64,000 nucleotides of DNA from Paramacrobiotus metropolitanus (Eukaryota; Tardigrada; Eutardigrada; Parachela; Macrobiotidae), in the NCBI RefSeq assembly GCF_019649055.1, contig NW_026570360.1, forward strand, positions 245,211-309,210. Reading direction: 5' to 3'. Shown here piece after piece: positions 23,553-35,409 of the stretch. A program made the translations under genes and the position numbers. Each line of letters begins with the position of its first letter. The stretch's first letter is position 1. The notes beneath the pieces are model-generated. The model made no database searches. It was not told the origin of the DNA and saw only the letters and a list, made by a program, of their open reading frames with translations.

Positions 23553-25554
23553 TTAACCAACACATGTTCCGCATTCGATTTCACTATATTCCATATTGAT
23601 TCCGTACGCGTGGTACATCTCCCCCTTCCGGACGACTCTCATAAGAATTTGACACTGTTTTGGCCGGTTAAGCAGATCCGGTTCTATTGCTTCTGGCAGT
23701 AACAAGGTCATCCAGCTGCAGAAAAGTTTATGTGATGTGATGAAATAATTTCAATAAAAGTTCAGACATTCATTATTCTGCTGCTGTCACGCACCGCTTG
23801 ACGGGGAAAAATTCTGGAACACAAATAGAAACTCCGGGCGAAGATGGAAAGAGCAACCAAGCTATCCCCTCCACAACCATCGTACGCCGCCGATCCCGTT
23901 AAGCAGGTACTGAGAGGCGGTGTCAGACGAGAGCTGCAAGGGTTACCCTATATTAGTTGGCAAGTCAACGTTTTTTTAATGAACTACAAATTTTTCTTTT
24001 CCAATGACGAATTTACCTGCATAATTCGTTTGCACCAAAAACAGAAAAGCTATTTGTCAATCTCAGTAGTTGGGCAGCATCGAATGCATAATCTAAACAC
24101 GGTAACCGCTCTGTTGGAGGATAATCTCCCAGTGTAGTTTTATCAGGTTGGATTAAACATCCCCCAGCGGCATTCACTAAACCTGCAAGCGTTTTGAAAG
24201 TCTCAGCTGCAGGTCAAATTAAAAGAATTGAAAGCTGAAGTGCAACACAATAACAAATTGCAACACAATTTATTAATTATAACACTTAATCCGGCTGCAT
24301 GCAGCGTGTATTATTAAAGTGTTATTATAAATTATTACTTGTGCATAATACAGTTTACGCGAAGAAAGCATGACATTGTGTTTGATTAGTCAAAAATGTT
24401 TAATATGGGTTGCATGCCAAAGATTTATTGATTTGTACACAATATATTATTGGAGTCTATTTATCATATTAATCACATCCCCGGCGTCGTCTTTTTAGTT
24501 ATCTTAGTATATAAAAAATTACAATGTATACCGGTATATTGCCACCATTTTATTCTCGAATACTTTTGTCCTTTTACTTACTTTCCAAATAAACTGGAGC
24601 CGTCACAGTTAAATTGTATACATATAAAAGGGCCTGCACGGACATCCTGTAAGAGTATTCCAGAGCAGAATCACACTCGGCTGAATTGACTGCCGATCCT
24701 GATGGATCTTGACCGGACAGCGTGAAGAAGTCGTAGTAGGAATAGTCTTCCTTGGCGCGTGCGTAGTGGGAGCCGATTCCCAGCAGTAACGCGTTAAGCA
24801 GCTGGGCCATAGTACTAGAATTTGGAATGTGAGTAGATTAGATAAATAGAAAACATATGTAAATATAGAAATGTTTAGATTAGATGAATAGAAAACATAT
24901 GTAAATATAGAAACAGGATTGAAATTTTGCTCAATAACATTTCTGTGTGAAATAGTGATTATTACGACCATCCAACATATTGCATGGGCTTTGAAGTAAC
25001 TGTCAACCATAATAAGTAGTATACTTTTTTTGCTGATTTAGGTCTTTTGGCCATTGGGTTTTGTCGGCAACAATCTGCAAAATGGCATTGGGAATTCTGG
25101 TTAATGGCAGTTCAAAATTCCAGCGGGCCAGCTGACAAGCATCGACCGATACGGGAAACTGCGTCGTTTTCCCTGAAGTTGTTATAATGTGGCGCATAGG
25201 GATATACTTAAAGGAAGAATAGTTTGCCAGTAGATCGTTGAAAAATTTCGTTGATAATTCGGCATCGTTGTCTGCTGGAGAGACGTCGACGCGCGACATC
25301 GGTGACAAGTCGGAACTATGAGCACTTGGCGCCGGACGCGGACCGATTTTGCGTATGATGGGAAAAAGTTTGTCTAGTGTCTCCCGAACAGCTGTTGAAT
25401 CGGTGTCGAAAACAGGAGCCGTTCCTTGATCAGCGAATCTCGTATCGGAAGGAAGGTAGTCAAAATTGGTATACATTCCATGCAAGCCTTTATTCATAGC
25501 CGCGGCAGAGTAATGGATAAGAATTAGGAAAATAAGGAAGCAAATATGAGCCAT
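23553..25554 (-). CDS. Secreted protein of unknown family, five exons
   Basis: Exons 25554-25025, 24814-24582, 24182-24017, 23933-23886 and 23715-23553 join in phase with GT-AG borders to 379 residues. The start is the ATG at 25554, followed by a signal peptide (MAHICFLIFLILIHYSAAA). The mature part has about ten scattered cysteines, mostly in the last third (GGCLIQPD, LPCLDY, ELCS, STCLTG, KQCQIL, ECGTC), which suggests disulfides. A helical middle includes MAQLLNALLLGIGSHYARA. N-glycosylation sequons such as NYSS and NLTV occur. A TTTATAA box lies about 55 bases upstream of the start. I do not recognise the family. The 48-base fourth exon, with its GTACGA donor, is the least certain. Confidence 0.7.
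24835..24914. repeat. Two ~36-bp direct repeats in an intron
   Basis: GATTAGATAAATAGAAAACA and the following TATGTAAATATAGAAA occur twice, about 42 bases apart, in the first intron of the secreted-protein gene. Confidence 0.85.
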
Positions 25555-26943
25555 GGCTTGATGCAATGATCAAAGCTGACGGTGAATGTCGCCAACACGA
25601 TCGTGTCGGTTATAAATGCGTATGCAACTAAACTTGAGATTTTGATTGTAGCAAATCTTGACTAATGCAAATATATTATTATTGCAATTAATTTTCACAA
25701 GGAATTTACAGGTAAGTGACTAGATGTATAAGAGGAGACTATGAGCGGCAGGCTACACAAACAACAAAAATATACTAAAAAATATCACGGAACAAAAGTA
25801 TACTTGAGTAAGTGTAAATACTAAATAGTAATGGCTATCGAAGCCTTTGTGCGCTGTTGACAAGCGTTAAAATTAAAGAATCAATTGAACAGAATACAGA
25901 TACAGTATGTCTCTACTAGTGGCAAAAAAATACAGGAATTCAGTGAATCAAATCACTTCGAAAGTAGCCATACGCCGTGTTACCTAAACCGAAAGTCTCG
26001 CTTTTCTGATGTTATTTTGCTTTGCCTGTTTTATGGCTACCCGTCGGCAGTTTCTTTCCTGCACAGAAATCTACTTTGCAGCATTATTCATTGAATATCA
26101 CACTGTATGCCCTTAGGTTATCACTGGAACTAAGCATGCGCCATTAGAACACCCCGTGGTACTTAAATAGCTGTATATTTTTGTCTAATGCGAAAATTAA
26201 TATATGCATATTCAACGGGTAGTACACTGTGTACAGCAGTATATAGGTAAATATTTCTTTAATATTATTAACTTATTGGTATTTACAATTGTTGGACAGC
26301 AGTTAATGACCTTTGGCTTACCTAGGCTTTAATGCGTGGATACGTACTGAATTTTTAAAAAGAACTGCTGCATTGTAGAATTAATGCCTGACTTACCTAT
26401 TTGAAATTTCGCAATAATACTTGTCTGTAATTCCGAAAAACAGGGCAAGGGGTTCAGGAACACAGTGACAAAGGTGACTTTTGCGCGAGCCTGTACGAGC
26501 CGTGGAAAATGTAATGGAAGCGAACAGTCAAAAGAGCGCGTCAGGCTGCACTACCTACGATGACCTTTCGGCTCTTGTCATATATAATACATACCAAATT
26601 TACATGTTAAAGTCATAAAGCAAGGAAGCCTAGGGTGAGTTTTACAAAGCGACAAACTTCGACAGACAGAATCTAGAGTAGAACACCCGAAAGAACAACC
26701 TTCAAACATATTGTAGCGATAGTATTTGTACGAACGGTAAGACCGCCTAGTTATGATGAATCATTCCATCGCGTTATGAATTTGTCCACTTTACCGGCTA
26801 GTTTCCTTTCTTATGAATTTCTAGAATTCAGTCTTGACACTTGCTTGCTACAGCTTGCATCTACTTGATTGTTCCTCTTGCTAAAACCCTTGCTTACAAC
26901 CTTGTCGCGTTCTTGATTCCCTTGTCGTTAAAGATGCCTTGAG
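25555..26943. other. Intergenic, no gene seen
   Basis: This is AT-rich sequence with only short, unsupported frames. Confidence 0.45.
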
Positions 26944-27653
26944 TTACGTTGCTGCGTTTGACCGCTTGGGATGAACTAGCGTCGTCCCAATCGGAGCCAC
27001 CTGTGTAATTGCGTTACGTCTGTAAGAGCGTCCTCGGCCAGCATCGTTGCCGGTCGTGCCACCTTTCATACCAACAGCCGCATAATCGTGGTAAAGGCTG
27101 ATCGCCACCCCACTAGAACAGCAGCCAGATAGGCTACTGTTACAATATTATATCAGATTTAGAGTAAATATTTATACTGAATACTGTAAGAACAGTAAAA
27201 AAGATGGTTATTAAAATTGTGAACGTGTTAAATTTAAAGGTGGTGTCAAATGCTGAAATTAGTGTTAAAGTTAAATGGGGATCATAAATTTTTACAACAG
27301 CAAAAGCTCACTTAAAGGTAGTGATGTTGTAAAATTGTTAAAAGATGAAGGAACTGCCACTTATTCATGTACTTACCTTTAAAAATTTAATTTTTTATTA
27401 GATTTTTTACACTTTTATTCAGATTGGCGATACAATACAGTTACGACTTTCAAGGAAAAGTAAGATTTGTACTAGCCGAACTGATTATACACACAGCCGC
27501 AGTCGACTACGGAAACAGGCGGGCGTAAACGTTTCGTCCAAATTAGCCGATGGTGCTGTTCCCATGACGGAGGTCGCGTTCCCGCGTTGGATTTCAATGC
27601 TGATTCGCTGGCGTAGATACGAGTACTCCGTCGCCTGTTTCCTGTCGTATCAG
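26944..27653 (-). CDS. Possible arginine-rich protein, partial model
   Basis: Two frames join in phase. Exon 27653-27473 is Arg/Ser-rich and ends VVDCGCVYNQFG with a GTACAA donor. Exon 27112-26944 lies behind a CTGCTGTTCTAG acceptor, starts GVAISLYHDYAAVG and ends in a TAA at 26944. A further upstream exon near 27745-27690 (GCYGAYRANN) would also fit. No domain is recognised and no start codon is assigned. The composition (Arg, Gly, Thr, Ser) differs from chance AT-rich frames nearby, but the model rests only on frame and splice sites. Confidence 0.3.
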
Positions 27654-27995
27654 CTTCCTTCAAAACTTAACTATTTATAATTACTGTTGTTCGCGCGGTA
27701 TGCGCCGTAGCAGCCACTTCTCCAGGCTGCCACCAGAGAAGGGCCAGTTACGTTAATCATTAACGTAGTGACTCATAACGCTTACGTTTACTGTACACGA
27801 AAACACTCGCACCTGATGCTCGTACCGTGGATAGCAGGAGTGACCACAGGAAACTTTTTTGCAGAAATATGAAACAGCCACGGCATGTGTTTTTAAGTTG
27901 GCACGCTCGTCGTGAATGATCTACTGATAAAACCGCAGATTAGATCTTTTCGCACTGCCGTCGCAGTGGTAGTTAATAGCCAAGTTGTTTTTAAA

Positions 27996-30900
27996 ATGAT
28001 AAAATGTTCCCTGCGAGTGTTCTTTCCAAGTTCTGCAACTTCGTTGGCTCATCGTCGCCAGTTTCACCGCACTATAGCACTTCAGGTAAACGCATTTAGC
28101 ATACTGTTCATCCAACTGTTGCTTCGATACTTCATTACAAGCATCTTTTTGCCATAATTTAGCATACCGCAGCACGCAGCATGAAGATCGCAATTATCGG
28201 TCAAAGCCTCTTCGGAGCAGAAGTGTACAAAACATTACGGAAAAATGGCCATGAAATCGTTGGTGTTTTTACCGTGCCTGATGATGCACATGGACGAGCT
28301 GATCCACTCGGTGTGTATTGGCGCTTCTCGGTGCGCCAGTTTTTTGGTATAGCGATTTGCTTTTTGTAGCTTTAGCTGCCGCTCAGGACGGGACGAAAGT
28401 TTTCAAGCAGAAAAGATGGCGAGAGAAGAATCAAGTGCTGAAGGAGGTTTTCGACAACTACAAATCCCTCGGAGCGGAACTGAATGTCTTGCCATTCTGC
28501 TCGCAGTTCATTCCTATGGATATTATTCAGTATCCCAAGTACCAAAGTATTATTTACCATCCATCTCTCTTGCCAAAGCATCGTGGAGCATCATCGATTA
28601 ACTGGTAAAAATTTATGGTCATGATCGGACTTTTGAATTTTCTATGGTATTTCAAAAATTCTCGTCGGCATATAAGTTTTGGTAAAGCCGTAAAGCGCCA
28701 GATTTTGCAAAGCGATATTATTGATTATTGTAAACTTTTCTCAATTAATAATTCATTTGATATTTCTGTTTCATACAGAGCCAGAGCACGGTAAACAATT
28801 ATGTATTTTTCTGAAGGACACTGATGCATGGGGATAAAAAAGCTGGACTGACAGTTTTCTGGGCTGATGATGGCTTGGATACGGGACCGATACTGCTGCA
28901 AAAGGAGTGCGAAGTGCAGGAGAACGATACGGTGGACACATTGTATAATCGGTTTTTATTTCCGGAAGGGATTAAAGCAATGGTAAATTCAGATTCAGTT
29001 TTGTAAACTGTGTTATATTGGTCAGTAGATTCCCGGCGAGACAAATTTGTTCAAAAACATCGGACTTGACTCGCTCGGAATTTAATGACAGTCATATTAC
29101 AGTTTGGTATTTTGTTAGGTTTTACAAAGTGTTTTACTTTTTCAAGTTTAGCAACCATAGCAGTTTAGTTTATAGCAGCTTTGATTGTATGTTGCTACAT
29201 TTTTTATTGTAATACGTAAACTGCAGGCGCAATAAATAAAAAGTACTCAAGTAAGTGTTATTTCAACTGTATTGTGGTTGTATTGTGGCACTGGCATTTG
29301 GCTCTTGGGACGGTAACTTTTAAAATTTTAAGATTAAGGGTAAAATAGTAAATTCAGCTGTTTTTGAACGATACACGTGACGTGCAGCAAAAAGCTCTCT
29401 GAAGCCGGATATTCAGGCTTCAAAGTGCACTAACTTGGCATGGTTTTGCTGAAGTGTGTACTTTATCTTTAGTATATCACGGAAATCATGTGTCTTTGGT
29501 TTTCGTGTTTTCGATATAATCTGTGGGTTTTGGAGTTTGATGTCGGTAGCGGTCTTGCGTTTTAGTGCTGAAATTAATAAGACTAAAGAACTGCGACTTT
29601 AGAAATGAATTGTGAGTGTATTTGGAAATGGTTTTCAAAAAGCTGCGCCGTTTTACAGTATTTGTCTGAGTTTGCTGTTGCTGTTACTGATTTTGTTTTG
29701 CTTTAATTTATTGCAATTTTTTAAATGTTTTCTTTTGAAATAATATTTTTGCTTTGATTTTCAGTACGAAGCGGTGCAGCTGATTGCGACGAGCGAACAC
29801 CCACCCAGAGTGGTCCAACCGGAAAAAGGCGCCTCTTACGAACCAATTGTCAAGAAACAAGACTGTGAAGTGAATTTTGACAAGACGGCCTGGGAAATCC
29901 ACAATCTTATCCGCGGTACCGATAAAGTTCCGGGAGCATGGACGAAGATCGATGGCAAAGTACGTCGACACATCGCTGTTGTAACGGAAGCAGTAGCTTT
30001 AGTTGAATTATTAAATCAGGTTATTACGCTATATGGATCCGAAATGTGGCGCCGAGACGTACCCAAAGGCAAAGAAGTCGGGATGGACGGGATAAAAAAA
30101 GGCGCTATTGTGCACGATGGCGGGCTGCTTTTGTTTGGTTCAGACGGGAAAGCGGTAATTATGTCTTTCTAGATGCGATTTTCACATTGTTTCAGAGTGA
30201 GATAGTGTACAAAGCGCAGCGAACATTTTGTGTACGTATTGTTCCCAATTTTTAACAAAATTAGAGTATAATAGAACGAAGCTGCGCATTTGATTCTTTC
30301 TCTCTGACTATATGTTACCCATTTCCAGATTAATGTTAAACAACTTGTATTGGAAGATGGACGAATGATTTCGGCATCCAAGTACGGCGCAGCAGATACA
30401 TCGATTTCTTTGACGGAATTATCGCCTCAGGAGTTGAACCTCAAACGCATCATTTCGGTTAGCAAAAAAACTGAGAAATAAGGCGTGATTTGCTGCTGAT
30501 ACTTGCTAATATGATCGTTTTTTGCATCTCAGGAAATCTGGGAATCTATATTAAGCCAAAAAATAACACAGGATACAAACTTCTTTAAAGCAGGAGGAGG
30601 CTCAATGGATGTGGTTCGCCTTGTTGAAGAACTTAAGCACACCACGGATGTAGCGTTGCAAAATGATGATGTTTATATGAACCCCACATTCGACAGTTTT
30701 GTCTCGTGTGCGGTACTGAAATCGCGCGACTCTGGATCGTCTACTTTCGAATTCAACCATGTAAGCCAATTTTATGTATTTTTTATATTACATTCTGATA
30801 TAATAAAATCTGACTGTCTCAACGCGTGTAATAATAACCGGAGGTAGTTATATTACTTATCAATTAGTCAACCCATAGACGTGACTTTTTTGTTAGGTTA

Positions 30901-33900
30901 AAATTCAAGCCAACAAGATGGAGCTCATCATCCCTCACGAGTTGTTCATAAACAATCAGTTTGTTCCCTCCGTATCGGGAAAAACTGACCCGGTTATTTG
31001 TCCAGCGGATGAAACTACTCTTTGCACAATCTCATTTGCAAACAAGGAAGACGTGGATATTGCGGTGGGTGCGGCCAAGGAAGCTTTCGAGCATGGAGAA
31101 TGGAGTCGAATGAACGCCCGGGATCGCGGTGCACTTATGTACAGATTGGCGGATCTGATGGAGAAGCACAAGGATGAACTAGCCACAATTGAATCTCTGG
31201 ATTCCGGCGCGGTGTATACGTTAGCACTGAAAACCCACATTGGCATGTCGATAGACACTTTCCGATATTTTGCCGGCTGGACCGATAAGATTCAGGGAGA
31301 TACCATCCCGCTAAACCAAGCAAGGCCGAACAGGAATTTATCCATCACAAAAAAGGAGCCCATTGGGTACTGAACTGCATGAAATTAATTGTGGCTCTTA
31401 CGGTTCGACTGCGACAGATTTATTTACTGTCTTCTGTTTCAATAGGGTTTGTGGCATTATCACACCATGGAATTGTAAGTACTGTTTTGCTGTTCATTTT
31501 AGACCTGGGAGAACATGCGTTTGTTTTTCAGATCCTTTAATGATGATTAGCTGGAAGATGGCTGCCTGTCTTGCTGCTGGAAATACGGTGGTATTGAAAC
31601 CAGCACAGGTGCGTTAATTTCTCATTATATTGGTTTGTGATTACAGTACTGATAATGTTTTTGTACAAAATCTGATTGGCGTTTTATTTCTGTCCGAATA
31701 AAAATTTTTCTGGGATATTCAGGTTTCTTCACTCACGGCCTTGAAATTAGCTGAGCTTACTGTACGGGCAGGATTTCCTCCAGGTTAGTGATCGAATTTG
31801 TGGAGTGTTTTTTTTTTAATTTTTTTTACATTGATTTAAAGAAGAACTCAGACTTTCGAACCGGTACGGCGAATCAATAAATATTTGTGTGAAATGGGAT
31901 GGTCTATGCGATTTATCAAACAGTGCCCTATACAACCAGGTGTTATCAACATTTTGCCGGGAGATGGCCGCGTCTGCGGACAAGCCATTATTGATCATCC
32001 TGACATTCGGAAGATCGGCTTTACTGGCTCTACCCCGATTGGCCAACACATAATGAAGAGCTGCGCAGAACCTCACTTGAAAAAAGTCTCACTGGAACTC
32101 GGTGGAAAGTCTCCATTAATTATCTTCTCGGATTGCGACTTGGACAAGGCTGTTCGCAATGTAAACACACAGTTTTCATAATACGAAATACGAACTCATA
32201 ATACGATTCATAATTCATAATACGAATAATTCATAATTCATAATTATTCATAACGATTCATAACGATTATTCATGACGATTCATAATTGGCCGAGCGAAG
32301 CGAGGCCTTCTATACTCAGCTGGCCAAAAAGTCGAGTGTTTGTGTGTGTGTGTGTGTACACGATAACTTTCGAAGGATTTCCGCTATCCTTCTCAAATTT
32401 TGCACGATGATAGAATGATCCAAAACTGAGGTCGAGTTCGTTAATGAGCCTGATCTGACCGGAAATAGGGAAGATCTGGGACTCTGAAGTTAACATAGCG
32501 GTCTACGGAGAATGCACTGTCACATTTGGCTTACCACAAGCTTATGGTTACCTGACTGGGCCAACTTATAAAGTCATACATTTACAGTCGCCAGGCAGCG
32601 CCCTTCTTTTTAGCGCTTGAGTGTAGAATTCCGAAAGGCAACTTAGAACTGATTTAGACAATTGCCCCTTCCAGCAGCTCGCGCGAACTGGGACAAATGT
32701 TCCTATGATTTGTTTTATTGACGCTGTCATTTGGACCGTGGTGAATAAACGCGAAACAGGCTATTAAGTTTCTTATAATTATTAAAACACCCACCGTCCA
32801 CCGAAGGCGGAGCCGCAGGCGACGCCGAGCTGCGGCGCGGGCGGAGCCCGCGGAGCAGCAAGTGAAACTTTCTGCATAAAAGTTATTAATTTTCAAACAG
32901 AAAAACAAAATTCGTAAAACTAAATGCAACGAAAACCATTATGCGGAATGCAAAAAAAGAGCCTTAATTTGTGCCGTGATATTTAGAATTCTACCAGGCT
33001 TTACTTGATATGTAAATATAATGTAATGCATGCGGTAAAGACAGAAAGAAGCACAACTAGTGGACTGTGCACAAGGACCGGGAAAGATACCGATACATGT
33101 TTTATCGGCTACCAACTGAGTAAAGCGTTGCGAGACTATGTTTTTCAAAGTACTGTACAAAGTACTGTACAGTACTTTGAATTCAGTAGATTAGGTGTAC
33201 TTAGTTATCTCGTACGAGATATAATTTTCGGTTACTCTATGTATGCGTTCGCAGAAATTGGTTTAATTGGATACTTTCGCACCTTACTGCTTAAATTTAG
33301 CATTAATACAACAAACTTTTTACTTTTCGTAATCTTCCAAAAATTAAAGTTTGTTTGAAGTGTTACTTACACTTATATGCTGGGTAACTGCGGGAAGTTT
33401 TTCAATTGATCGTATTTCGCTTTTGCAGGCTTTTAAACGCGGCCACAAAATGCCATAAAAATAAAATGCCATAAAAAAACTCTAAAATTTAGACCCTGGA
33501 CAACTGCAATCGGTACATTAAACACCGAATGCGCTAAAAAACTACTGGGTAGCCGCTATGCTTCTGTAGAATACATAGGCGGTTCTGTAACTTAGTTAGT
33601 CCTTAGTTTTAAGTTTAAGACAGTTCGTAGTTACAGTTAAACGATAAACTTTCTACAGTGCGAACCCATGCGAGGCCTGCTTTGCGCGACAGAGAGAGCG
33701 TACACCTAGTTATAATACGATTCATAATTCATAATACGAACTCGGTGGAAAGTCTCCATTAATTATCTTCTCGGATTGCGACTTGGACAAGGCTGTTCGC
33801 AATGTAAACACACAGTTTTCATAATACGTTTTCATAATTTGTTTGGTAGACGTTATTGCTAGTATGGCGATATAATATTCCTTTTTGTTTGCAGGGCCTT

Positions 33901-34809
33901 CAAAGCGTTTTCTTCAATAAAGGCGAAAACTGTATTGCTGCGGGACGGCTATTTATCGAAGAGGATATTTATGACGAATTTCTGAAACGTATTGTGGATG
34001 AAGTAAAAAAGATAAAGATTGGGGATCCATTGGATCGATCTGTGTCGCACGGACCGCAAAACCACAAGTGAGTTTCTCTCCCTTTTGGGATTTGGCCTCT
34101 GTTAATTTGGTGATTTAAATATGTTTAAGCGAAATAACCACTAACCATTGCATTTATGGAATTGATGTAAGATACTTTTACCCATAACAGCCTTCTTTTT
34201 CGTTTTATAATAATATTCCCATTCTAGAGCTCACTTGGAAAAATTGCTCAGCTACTGCGACCAAGGTGTCAAAGAAGGTGCACGGCTTCTATATGGCGGT
34301 AAACGAGTAGACAGGAAAGGCTACTTCATGGAGCCGACAGTTTTTGCCGACGTGGAGGACCACATGTACATTGCTCAGGAAGAATCTTTTGGCCCGGTCA
34401 TGGTCGTGTCCAAATTTATGAACGGGTATAAAATTAATAAGAATGAACCACATTTCTCGAGCTCGTTTAAGTGAATGCGCATTTTGCAGCGATGTGGATG
34501 GTGTGACCAAACGTGCTAATGCTACACGGTATGGTTTGGCTGGAGGTGTATTCACAAGAGATGTGAGCAAGGCCTTGCGCATGGCGGACAATCTTCACGC
34601 TGGAACAGTTTTTGTCAACACTTACAACAAGACAGATGTAGCCGTGCCGTTTGGAGGATTCAAAATGTCCGGATTCGGAAAGGATTTAGGTGCGTTGGGA
34701 TACTATGACAAATTGATATCTGTTCTTTCCGCTAGCTGCAAGCCTTTTTGCAGGTCGCGAAGCCATTAATGAATATCTGCAGACGAAAGCGATTACCATA
34801 GAATACTGA
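27996..34809 (+). CDS. ALDH1L2: Mitochondrial-type 10-formyltetrahydrofolate dehydrogenase
   Basis: The enzyme oxidises 10-formyl-THF to THF and CO2 with NADP. Seventeen in-phase exons (27996-28085, 28163-28310, 28370-28604, 28817-28982, 29765-29959, 30020-30154, 30329-30457, 30533-30760, 30897-31366, 31446-31474, 31532-31608, 31723-31783, 31940-32160, 33895-34067, 34228-34425, 34490-34689, 34754-34809) give 936 residues. Exon 1 is a basic, Arg/Ser-rich mitochondrial presequence. The formyltransferase domain follows, with [12 protein letters not shown] and the [11 protein letters not shown] Asp. The carrier domain comes next (KAGGGSMD, Ser for phosphopantetheine). The ALDH domain has LELGGKSP Glu, the nucleophile in GENCIAAGR, and ends TIEY. 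All catalytic residues are present. The ATG at 28181 could serve a cytosolic form. Confidence 0.93.
32180..32290. repeat. CATAATACGA / ATTCATAA filler repeats
   Basis: Irregular short repeats of CATAATACGA, ATTCATAATTCATA and ATAACGATTCATAACG occur here and again at 33714-33740, at the two borders of the inserted DNA. They look like serial template switching or patchwork repair. Confidence 0.75.
32281..33713. mobile_element. Insertion of unknown origin in ALDH1L2 intron
   Basis: This is non-coding DNA with a GGCCGAGCGAAGCGAGGCC motif near its left border, a GT run at 32339-32358, a GC-rich hairpin block (GCGGGCGGAGCCCGC) near 32838 and a 38-base palindrome at 33144-33181. The GC-rich blocks contrast with the surrounding intron. 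No transposase or reverse transcriptase frame is visible. A non-autonomous repeat element is the simplest reading. Confidence 0.45.
33144..33181. repeat. Perfect 15-bp inverted repeat
   Basis: TTCAAAGTACTGTAC and GTACAGTACTTTGAA are separated by 8 bases that themselves repeat AAAGTACT, inside the intronic insertion. Confidence 0.9.
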
Positions 34810-35409
34810 AAATGGATTCGGTGGAAAGATTTTACAGTGTAGAATTGTGGTGTATTCCGTTTTTCTGATTTGTGGACCTTGGTTGTGCTTACCCGGTGCA
34901 GAGTTGGATAGCAGAACGAAGAATGATATGGCACTTTTGCCGGCTTAGAATTACAGATTTTTGAATTAGTTTTCATTCAGTCTTTTGGCGACACCGGTTT
35001 TTAAAAGTGGTGTAATATCAGTTTCGTCAGTCTAATGTTGTTTGGTAGTTTTTAGATTAGTGAAATTCTCGGACATGCAGGGATTGTTGCATGTTATTAA
35101 TTTTACGTTTTGTGCGAGAACAGACATGAACTGGATTATTCGTAAAGGTACTCGGTAGTCTGTACTGTACCAAAAGCTTGAATTGCGCTTATACCAACCT
35201 TTACTTTCATTTTTCTCAAAAAACGGAATGTTATTAACACTGTATCACTGCAAAGGAAACAAAAAATACAACCAGGAAGCAACAAACCACACTATAACAC
35301 AATAAAACCAGCAAAATCAGATCAGCAAACAGGAAACCATCAAAACCGTCTCTCAAAGAAAAAGTTTTAAAAACAATGTTTTTTCGCATGATTATATAAA
35401 TAATCCCCC
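34810..35409. other. Convergent intergenic spacer
   Basis: This is the spacer between the 3' ends of ALDH1L2 and the ataxin-10 gene. No gene is seen. Confidence 0.5.

Larger units (their letters stand above)
32161..33894. other. Intron 13 with insertion and exon-end duplication
   Basis: The last ~60 bases of exon 13, plus the start of the intron, recur at about 33740-33828, so 32098-32185 and 33738-33828 are a direct repeat of ~88 bases. Between them lies about 1.5 kb of foreign-looking sequence. Both edges are padded with CATAATACGA and ATTCATAATTCATA filler. The second exon copy has no acceptor of its own, so it should be spliced out with the intron. Confidence 0.85.

Noticed and set aside
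23844-24137. Plus-strand 97-codon frame
   Set aside because: It is antisense to two exons of the secreted-protein gene, whose phases and splice sites are consistent.
32797-32870. GC-rich block resembling a parvovirus-type terminal hairpin
   Set aside because: Only a short GCGGGC/GCCCGC stem is present and no viral gene is adjacent. It is better treated as part of an unknown repeat.
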